Source: Thermoactinomyces intermedius (GTDB lineage Bacteria; Bacillota; Bacilli; Thermoactinomycetales; Thermoactinomycetaceae). Taken from it: 64,000 nucleotides of DNA. Made by a program: the position numbers and the translations under genes. The DNA lies in the NCBI RefSeq assembly GCF_016055025.1, contig NZ_JAECVW010000003.1. One strand, given 5' to 3'. Of this stretch, positions 58,386 to 64,000 are shown piece after piece (within the stretch, counting starts at the first letter, position 1; each line of letters starts with the position of its first letter). Under the pieces are notes generated by a model. That model saw only the letters and a list, made by a program, of their open reading frames with translations, did no database searches and was not told the origin of the DNA.

Positions 58386-58724
58386 ATGGAAGAATTGCAA
58401 TCTTTGTTGCATGCCATGATGGAACGGATGGATATGCAGTCTGCAAGCATTGAACAGATCAAAACGGATATCTCGGATTTAAAAAAGAATTTGAACAAGG
58501 TGGAGCAAAAAGTCGACCGGATCGAATCGCACGTCAACGGAATGAAACAAATGGTGGGAATCATCAAAGAGGAACTTTCCTGTATCGACCGTTCAAAAGA
58601 GAGGCTGGATCAGGTTCTGATGGAAGAAGAAAATTGGCAGGAACAGATCACACAGGCTTTGGCCTTGTGTTCCAAAGAAAAGAAGAATCAGCTGAAAAAC
58701 ATCATTGATCAGCATGTAGGGTAA
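58386..58724 (+). CDS. Small coiled-coil protein
   Basis: A 112-residue cytoplasmic protein, nearly all heptad repeats (about residues 18-65: IEQIKTDISDLKKNLNKVEQ, then KVDRIESHVNGMKQMVG) with a polar C-terminal helix. Not recognised; the pattern resembles short proteins related to phage or DNA-segregation coiled coils as well as many Bacillales hypotheticals. GGAGCTGATCGGCG precedes the ATG. The region upstream holds several AT-rich TTTGTC/GACAAA-like inverted motifs (58289-58330) that may be regulatory. Confidence 0.7.
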   Translation: MEELQSLLHAMMERMDMQSASIEQIKTDISDLKKNLNKVEQKVDRIESHVNGMKQMVGIIKEELSCIDRSKERLDQVLMEEENWQEQITQALALCSKEKKNQLKNIIDQHVG

Positions 58725-58768
58725 GCCCGGACGCGTCGTTTGGGTTTTTCTTTGTTTTGAATCGGTGT

Positions 58769-58774
58769 TATAAT
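58769..58774 (+). promoter_or_regulatory. Extended -10 promoter of tatA
   Basis: TGTTATAAT: consensus -10 with the TG extension; the -35 region is poor. It lies about 40 bp before the tatA start. Confidence 0.6.
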
Positions 58775-58815
58775 GGATACGATTAGAAGTGCCCCTTGAT
58801 AAAGGAGGAAACAAA

Positions 58816-59082
58816 GTGAGCATCAATGGTGTGGAATGGCTGCTGATATTTGTGGTGGCACTCATTTTGTTTGGTCCGAAGAAACTGCCGGAACTGGGAC
58901 GGGCCCTTGGGAAATCGCTTCGAGAATTTAAAAAGGCCACCAGCGGGGTATTAAGCGAAGAAGATTCGGGACAAGGAGCAGAAGCCAAGCCGGATGCACC
59001 CAAAGCAGAAATTGCCAAGACCGGAAATCCGAAGGCGGAAACCCAAACCGTGAAAGACGAAACAAAAACACCCAACCTCTAA
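58816..59082 (+). CDS. tatA: Twin-arginine translocase subunit TatA/TatE
   Basis: Pore-forming subunit of the Tat system for folded proteins. The 88-residue protein has one N-terminal helix (VEWLLIFVVALILFG) and the hinge/amphipathic motif FGPKKLPELGRALGKSLREFK, followed by an acidic, Lys/Ala/Pro-rich tail. GTG at 58816 follows AAAGGAGGAAACAAA. No tatC lies within the window, so the TatC partner is elsewhere. Confidence 0.94.
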   Translation: MSINGVEWLLIFVVALILFGPKKLPELGRALGKSLREFKKATSGVLSEEDSGQGAEAKPDAPKAEIAKTGNPKAETQTVKDETKTPNL

Positions 59083-59103
59083 AAACCGGAGGTGGGTGTT
59101 TTT
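59064..59103 (+). terminator. Terminator of tatA
   Basis: AACACCC-A-ACCTC/GAGGT-GGGTGTT stem that begins within the last codons, then TTTT. Confidence 0.8.
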
Positions 59104-59114
59104 GCTGTTTCCGT

Positions 59115-59312
59115 TCAGCAACAACGGCGGATGTCGCCGCTTCCGTATCGTTCATCGATGGCCTGGCGGTAAAATTCGGCTCTTGTCATCGGGGTTTGGT
59201 CCGGATGATGTTTTTGAAGGTGGTCAAGATATCGGTCGTAATTGGGAACACCGGCCATTTCATTTAAATAATAGGCAAGGGCCCGGCAGGATTTTTTGAT
59301 CCATTTCACCAT
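59115..59312 (-). CDS. YbdD/YjiX family small protein
   Basis: A 65-residue protein of the DUF466 family, the usual companion of CstA-type transporters; the YjiX/YbdD partner is needed for pyruvate uptake in enterobacteria. Motifs: GVPNYDRYLDHLQKHHPD, MTRAEFYRQAIDERYG and a closing RRCC. It begins 6 nt after cstA with the ribosome-binding site inside the cstA end, so the two are coupled. Confidence 0.92.
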   Translation of the reverse strand: MVKWIKKSCRALAYYLNEMAGVPNYDRYLDHLQKHHPDQTPMTRAEFYRQAIDERYGSGDIRRCC

Positions 59313-59318
59313 TCAAAT

Positions 59319-61394
59319 TCACCCCTTCACGGTTTTGGGTTGATGCGGAACATATGGCGCTTCTTTTGCCGACAGGGGTTCGTGTTTGACCAGCACCTTG
59401 TACCAGATGCGGGCCGCATCCACAATAATCACGATCACAAAAGCAATGAACAAGAAGGTTAAGACGGCATCAATCTGGTTGTTCAAAACGATGCGCTTCA
59501 TTTCTTCGATCGATTGCGCCGGACCCAGCAACTGGTTGTTGGCAATCGCTTCGGAATATTTGTTGGCCGCCGCGATAAATCCGACCGACGGATCGGGATG
59601 GAACAACTTTTGCCATCCGGCTGTCATGGTGACAATGGTCAGCCATCCCAGCGGAATGAACGTCACCCAGGAGTAGGCGGCTTTTCCCATCTTGATCAAA
59701 ATGGTGGTGCCGACAACCAGCGCAACAACCGCGAGCATTTGGTTGGCGATCCCGAACAGGGGCCATAACGTGTTAATGCCGCCCAACGGGTCAATGACGC
59801 CTTGGTATAAAAAGTAACCCCAGCCGGCAACAACGAGTGCGCTTGCCAAGATGTTTGCCGGATAAAACTTGGTGTCACCCAGTTTCGTGACAACCCTTCC
59901 CATCAAGTCTTGCAAAATGAAGCGGCCCACCCGGGTGCCGGCATCAATGGTGGTCAGAATGAATACAGCTTCAAACAAGATGGCAAAGTGATACCAGAAT
60001 GCCATCAACGATTGTCCGCCGAGCACTTCGGAAAAGATGACGGACATTCCGACGGCAAGGGTCGGAGCTCCGCCGGTGCGGGAAAGAATGGTGCTTTCCC
60101 CGACCGATTCAGCCAATTGCGACAAATCCTGCGGCGTTACGGTAAATCCCATCTCCGTCACGGCCCGGGCTGCCGAGATGACATCATTTCCGATCACCGA
60201 AGCCGGACTGTTCATGGCAAAGTACACACCGGGAGTCAGGATGCATGCCGCGACCAGTGCCATGATGGCGACGAAAGATTCGGTCAGCATTCCGCCGTAT
60301 CCAATCATGGTGGCATGGGATTCCCGGGCGATCATTTTGGGAGTGGTGCCGGATGAAACCAAAGCGTGGAATCCGGAGATGGCACCACAAGCGATAGTGA
60401 TAAAGACAAACGGGAACAAATCGCCGGAGAACACGGGACCGGTTCCGTCAATGAATTGGGTTAAGGCCGGCATTTTAAGGTCCGGCAAGACGATGACAAT
60501 GCCGACGGCCAGTCCAAAAATGACCCCCACTTTTAAAAAGGTGCTTAAATAATCGCGTGGGGCGAGCAAAAGCCAAACCGGGAGAACCGATGCGACAAAA
60601 CCGTAAATGATCATCATCCAAGCAATGGTGGTGCCTTCAAACGTGAAGTATGAAGCCAAAGCCGGATGAGCGGATACATATTGCCCCCCGTAAATGGACA
60701 AAAGCAACAGGGCAAACCCGATGATCGAAGCTTCCAGCACTCTCCCCGGCCGCAGATAGCGCATGTAGATGCCCATAAATACGGCGATGGGGATCGTCAT
60801 CACGATGGTGAACATTCCCCACGGGCTGTGTGCGAGCGCTTGCACAACCACCAATGCCAATACCGCCAGCAAAATAATCATGATTCCCAAAATGGCGATG
60901 GCAGCCGTGAATCCGCCGACCGGCCCGATTTCTTCGCGTGCCATGTCACCGAGTGACTTTCCGTTTCGCCGCATGGAACCGAACAAAATGATAAAGTCTT
61001 GCACGGCCCCGCCAAGCACCACGCCGACGATGATCCAGATCGTTCCCGGCAAATACCCCATTTGTGCCGCCAAAATGGGACCGACAAGGGGACCGGCGCC
61101 GGCAATGGCCGCAAAATGGTGGCCGAACAACACCCATTTGTTGGTGGGAACATAATCTTTGCCGTCATTATGAATTTCTGCCGGAGTTTTCCGATTGTCA
61201 TCCAATTCGAAAATTTTCCGCGCGATAAAACGGCTGTAAAAACGGTAAGCAACCGCATAGGTGCAGACGGCGGCGGTAATCAGCCAAAATGAGTTCACCG
61301 ATTCGCCGCGGTTTAAGGCCAAAATGGCAAACCCGGCGGCGCCTAGTACGGATATTCCTCCCCAGATGAGAATGGACAATAGTCGATTTTTCAC
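59319..61394 (-). CDS. cstA: CstA-family pyruvate/peptide transporter
   Basis: Carbon-starvation protein, polytopic membrane transporter of 691 residues with about 16-18 helices. CstA hallmarks: FGHHFAAIAGAGPLVGPILAAQMG, FGSMRRNGKSLGDMA, SGFHALVSSGTTPKMI and TTIDAGTRVGRFILQD. In E. coli the family (CstA, BtsT) imports pyruvate and affects peptide use. GTG at 61394 follows AGGAGGG by 6 nt; upstream in-frame ATGs lack a site. Operon with the YbdD-like gene. Confidence 0.94.
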   Translation of the reverse strand: MKNRLLSILIWGGISVLGAAGFAILALNRGESVNSFWLITAAVCTYAVAYRFYSRFIARKIFELDDNRKTPAEIHNDGKDYVPTNKWVLFGHHFAAIAGAGPLVGPILAAQMGYLPGTIWIIVGVVLGGAVQDFIILFGSMRRNGKSLGDMAREEIGPVGGFTAAIAILGIMIILLAVLALVVVQALAHSPWGMFTIVMTIPIAVFMGIYMRYLRPGRVLEASIIGFALLLLSIYGGQYVSAHPALASYFTFEGTTIAWMMIIYGFVASVLPVWLLLAPRDYLSTFLKVGVIFGLAVGIVIVLPDLKMPALTQFIDGTGPVFSGDLFPFVFITIACGAISGFHALVSSGTTPKMIARESHATMIGYGGMLTESFVAIMALVAACILTPGVYFAMNSPASVIGNDVISAARAVTEMGFTVTPQDLSQLAESVGESTILSRTGGAPTLAVGMSVIFSEVLGGQSLMAFWYHFAILFEAVFILTTIDAGTRVGRFILQDLMGRVVTKLGDTKFYPANILASALVVAGWGYFLYQGVIDPLGGINTLWPLFGIANQMLAVVALVVGTTILIKMGKAAYSWVTFIPLGWLTIVTMTAGWQKLFHPDPSVGFIAAANKYSEAIANNQLLGPAQSIEEMKRIVLNNQIDAVLTFLFIAFVIVIIVDAARIWYKVLVKHEPLSAKEAPYVPHQPKTVKG

Positions 61395-61486
61395 GTTCAA
61401 CCCTCCTGCTGATGAGAATTTGTCCGAACCGGTTGGATAGTGTTGCTTCATCGGATTCATCAAAATATTTATTGAATTTTATCATT

Positions 61487-61492
61487 ATTATA
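61487..61492 (-). promoter_or_regulatory. Likely -10 box of the cstA promoter
   Basis: Consensus TATAAT on the minus strand about 95 bp upstream of cstA; no good -35 box (TCGAAA at 17 nt), which may indicate activation. Confidence 0.45.
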
Positions 61493-61618
61493 CTGGAGAT
61501 TTTTTATGATTTCGACAAAAATATTTCCGATTTTAGTCAAAAAATAAGGTCTCTGTTCCCACGGACCTGTATTGAAAAGGACGGAGTTGAAGAAAAACTA
61601 ATGTAATTTACGGTTTTA

Positions 61619-61627
61619 TGCTATACT
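61619..61627 (+). promoter_or_regulatory. Extended -10 promoter of gatCAB
   Basis: TGCTATACT with the TG extension, about 60 bp upstream of gatC; weak -35. Confidence 0.5.
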
Positions 61628-61686
61628 GTGAGAAGTTAAAGTGGAAGAATAATAAGGCAGGCGATTGTTTAGCGGAGGTGAACGAG

Positions 61687-61977
61687 ATGGCGATTTCCAA
61701 AGAAGAGGTTTATAAAGTGGCTGAACTGGCCCGTTTGAAATTAAGTGAAGAGGAAGCGGAACAGTTTACCAGCCAGTTAAATGATATTTTGGAGTTTGCC
61801 AATAAATTGAACGAATTGGACACAGATCATGTGGAACCGACCAGCCATGTCATTCCAATGATCAATGTGATGCGGGAAGACGAAGTGCGTCCGTCCCTGG
61901 ACCGGGAAAAAGTATTGAAAAATGCACCGGAACATCAAGACGGAATGTTTCGTGTGCCGGCAGTTTTTGAAGAGTAA
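61687..61977 (+). CDS. gatC: Aspartyl/glutamyl-tRNA amidotransferase subunit C
   Basis: Small structural subunit (96 residues) of the GatCAB complex, which forms Gln-tRNA(Gln), and Asn-tRNA(Asn) where needed, from misacylated precursors. It matches the family from VYKVAELARLKLSEEEAEQF to the C-terminal RVPAVFEE. The ATG at 61687 follows GGAGGTG; the ORF is open to 61618 but without a site. First gene of gatC-gatA-gatB. Confidence 0.96.
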   Translation: MAISKEEVYKVAELARLKLSEEEAEQFTSQLNDILEFANKLNELDTDHVEPTSHVIPMINVMREDEVRPSLDREKVLKNAPEHQDGMFRVPAVFEE

Positions 61978-61988
61978 GGGGGAGAACG

Positions 61989-63455
61989 ATGTCGCTGTTT
62001 AATGAATCCATCAAGAGCATACATAAACGCTTGGCAGATCGTGAAATTTCGGCCAAAGACCTGGTGAATGAATCTCTGCGGCGCATTGAAGAAGTCGACG
62101 GACAAGTGCAAGCTTTCGTTCACGTGGACGCGGAAGGCGCCCGAAAGCGTGCGGAAGAGTTGGACAAGAAGCTTGCAAACACTTCGGAAAAAGGTCTGCT
62201 CGCCGCTTTACCGGCAGGCATCAAGGACAACATTTGCACCGAAGGCATGACCACAACGTGTGCCAGCCGGCTTTTGTCCAATTACCAGCCGATTTATAAC
62301 GCAACGGTGATGGATAAATTGGAGCAGGCTGAAGCGGTGACAGTGGGAAAAATGAACATGGACGAATTTGCGATGGGTTCCTCCACGGAAAACTCCTCTT
62401 TGCAATTGACCCGCAATCCGTGGGATTTGGACCGGGTTCCCGGAGGATCCAGCGGAGGTTCGGCCGCAGCGGTTGCTGCCCGTGAAGTCTATTTCTCGCT
62501 CGGATCGGATACCGGCGGATCGATCCGCCAACCGGCGGCGTATTGCGGCGTGGTTGGCATGAAGCCGACCTACGGGCGTGTTTCCCGTTACGGTTTGGTG
62601 GCTTTTGCCTCTTCACTGGATCAAATCGGGCCGTTGACGAAAAACGTGGAAGACGCCGCGTATGTCTTGCAAGCCATTTCCGGCCACGATCCTCATGACA
62701 CCACTTCGGCCCCGGTGGAAGTGCCGGACTATCTGTCTGCTTTGACCGGAGAGATCAAAGGCATGAAAGTGGCTGTGGCCAAAGAAATGATGGGAGAAGG
62801 CATTGATCCTTCCGTCCGTGAAACGGTTCAAAAAGCGATTGACCAGCTGGAGAAAATGGGCGCACATGTGGAGGAGGTTTCCCTTCCCCATATGGAATAC
62901 GCGGTTGCGGCCTACTACATCATTGCCCCGGCAGAAGCTTCTTCCAACCTGGCCCGCTTTGACGGCGTGCGGTACGGGGTTCGCAAAACCGGGAAAAACT
63001 TGCTGGATCTTTATCTGGAGTCGCGCAGCCAAGGCTTCGGTCCCGAAGTGAAACGGCGGATCATGCTCGGAACTTATGCACTCAGCTCCGGTTATTATGA
63101 TGCTTATTACAAAAAGGCGCAAAAAGTGAGAACATTGATCCGTCAGGATTTCGAGAACGTATTCAAGCAATTTGACGTAATTGTCGGACCGACCACGCCG
63201 ACAACGGCTTTTAAAATCGGGGAACAAGCGGACGATCCGCTGACCATGTATATGAATGATATTTTGACCATTCCGGTCAACCTGGCAGGATTGCCGGCCA
63301 TCAGTGTTCCGTGCGGTCTGGCGGACGGCATGCCGGTTGGTTTGCAGATCATTGGCCAGCCTTTTGCCGAATCGACGGTATTGCGCGTGGCTCATGCCTA
63401 TGAACAACAAACTGAGTCATTGCCGGCTCCGATGGTGGGAGGGAACGCAGAATGA
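61989..63455 (+). CDS. gatA: Aspartyl/glutamyl-tRNA amidotransferase subunit A
   Basis: Glutaminase subunit of GatCAB, 488 residues, amidase-signature family. The catalytic triad is in place: Lys79 (PAGIKDN), Ser154 and Ser178 (GGSSGGSAAAVAA and GSDTGGSIRQPA). ATG with GGGGGAGAACG upstream, 11 nt after gatC; its stop overlaps the gatB start (ATGA). Confidence 0.97.
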   Translation: MSLFNESIKSIHKRLADREISAKDLVNESLRRIEEVDGQVQAFVHVDAEGARKRAEELDKKLANTSEKGLLAALPAGIKDNICTEGMTTTCASRLLSNYQPIYNATVMDKLEQAEAVTVGKMNMDEFAMGSSTENSSLQLTRNPWDLDRVPGGSSGGSAAAVAAREVYFSLGSDTGGSIRQPAAYCGVVGMKPTYGRVSRYGLVAFASSLDQIGPLTKNVEDAAYVLQAISGHDPHDTTSAPVEVPDYLSALTGEIKGMKVAVAKEMMGEGIDPSVRETVQKAIDQLEKMGAHVEEVSLPHMEYAVAAYYIIAPAEASSNLARFDGVRYGVRKTGKNLLDLYLESRSQGFGPEVKRRIMLGTYALSSGYYDAYYKKAQKVRTLIRQDFENVFKQFDVIVGPTTPTTAFKIGEQADDPLTMYMNDILTIPVNLAGLPAISVPCGLADGMPVGLQIIGQPFAESTVLRVAHAYEQQTESLPAPMVGGNAE

Positions 63456-64000
63456 GTAAATATGAAACAGTCATCGGCTTGGAAGTTCACGTGGAACTGT
63501 CCACGAAATCCAAAATCTTTTGCGGTTGTTCAACTGAGTTCGGAGCTCCCCCCAACACGAATACCTGTCCGGTTTGCCTGGGGCATCCCGGCGTGCTTCC
63601 GGTATTGAACAAGCAAGCGGTGAATTTTGCGATGAAAGCCGCCATGGCTCTGAATTGCGAGATTGCTGAATACAGCAAGTTTGACAGGAAAAACTATTTT
63701 TATCCGGACAGCCCGAAAGCTTACCAAATCTCTCAATATGATCAACCGATCGGTCAAAACGGATGGATTGAAATCGAAGTGGACGGGAAAAAGAAACGCA
63801 TCGGCATCACGCGTCTGCATCTGGAAGAAGACGCCGGAAAGCTGAATCACAGCGAAAACGGCGACGGATCGCTGGTGGATTTCAACCGTGTGGGAGTGCC
63901 GCTGATTGAGATCGTATCCGAACCCGATCTCCGTTCACCGGCTGAAGCCCGGGCGTACTTGGAAAAATTAAAAACGATCATCCAGTACACGGGCGTATCT
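63452..64000 (+). CDS. gatB: Aspartyl/glutamyl-tRNA amidotransferase subunit B (3' end outside window)
   Basis: tRNA-binding, transamidating subunit. The visible 183 residues match the GatB N-terminus: YETVIGLEVHVELSTKSKIFCG, the zinc-site cysteines in CGCS and CPVCLGHPG, KNYFYPDSPKAYQISQYDQP, and HLEEDAGKL. The gene runs past the window edge in an open frame, as expected for a protein of about 475 residues. ATGA overlap with gatA; GGGAGGGAACG precedes the ATG. Confidence 0.97.
   Translation, partial: MSKYETVIGLEVHVELSTKSKIFCGCSTEFGAPPNTNTCPVCLGHPGVLPVLNKQAVNFAMKAAMALNCEIAEYSKFDRKNYFYPDSPKAYQISQYDQPIGQNGWIEIEVDGKKKRIGITRLHLEEDAGKLNHSENGDGSLVDFNRVGVPLIEIVSEPDLRSPAEARAYLEKLKTIIQYTGVS

Overview
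This 64 kb stretch is chromosomal DNA of an endospore-forming, Gram-positive Bacillales-type bacterium. Signs of this are strong GGAGG ribosome-binding sites, frequent TTG and GTG starts, U-tailed hairpin terminators, a Spo0M-like gene, a DUF2512 (YndM-like) gene, YfhH, an HPr with the regulatory Ser46, an S-box riboswitch, and a TetR-type FadR operator in front of fadNAE. Menaquinone made by the futalosine route (mqnB-mqnD) and cobalamin-dependent MetH set it apart from Bacillus subtilis. A member of the Thermoactinomycetaceae or a relative is my best guess, but this is inference. I see no prophage, insertion sequence, CRISPR array or rRNA; there is one tRNA.

Layout. 1-6.4 kb: end of an Sfp-type phosphopantetheinyl transferase, an Lgt-like membrane protein, a CPA2 antiporter behind a hairpin leader, DUF485-actP, and a DUF2243-ctaG pair. 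6.4-11.3 kb: an unknown protein, tRNA-Ala(GGC), a GNAT protein, a tail-anchored coiled-coil protein and mqnB-mqnD. 11.3-18.4 kb: NUDIX hydrolase, the lutR-lutA-lutB-lutC lactate operon with its operator, an unassigned structured ncRNA, a zinc-ribbon SDR and an aldo/keto reductase. 18.4-22.5 kb: a methionine gamma-lyase behind a consensus sigma-54 promoter with its likely enhancer-binding activator next door, and a MurG paralogue. 22.5-28 kb: fructose operon fruR-fruK-fruA and an RNPP-type HTH-TPR regulator. 28-33.6 kb: SAM-I riboswitch, metH and yitJ. 33.6-40 kb: many small proteins, ispH, yfhH and an ablB-like acetyltransferase. 40-45.4 kb: speD behind a switch-like leader RNA, then a PTS block (LevR-like activator, orphan IIB, ptsH, ptsI) with a sigma-54 promoter and an upstream palindrome. 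45.6-51 kb: M32 carboxypeptidase, bioB with a BirA box, spo0M, and a secreted repeat protein. 51-56.6 kb: fadN-fadA-fadE with a FadR operator. 56.6-64 kb: DUF2512, alpha/beta hydrolase, coiled-coil protein, tatA, cstA-ybdD, gatC-gatA-gatB (gatB cut by the window end).

Themes. Sulfur and SAM metabolism recur (metH/yitJ, methionine gamma-lyase, speD), each with its own control device. Sigma-54 appears to serve two separate loci, each with a dedicated AAA+ activator. Carbon handling is covered by lactate oxidation, fructose PTS, acetate and pyruvate uptake and beta-oxidation.

The least explained signals are the speD leader, with two mutually exclusive stems one of which covers the ribosome-binding site; the roughly 160-nt terminated RNA between lutR and the SDR gene; the sigma-54/LevR-like control of the general PTS genes; and an apparent ACG start codon in fruR.
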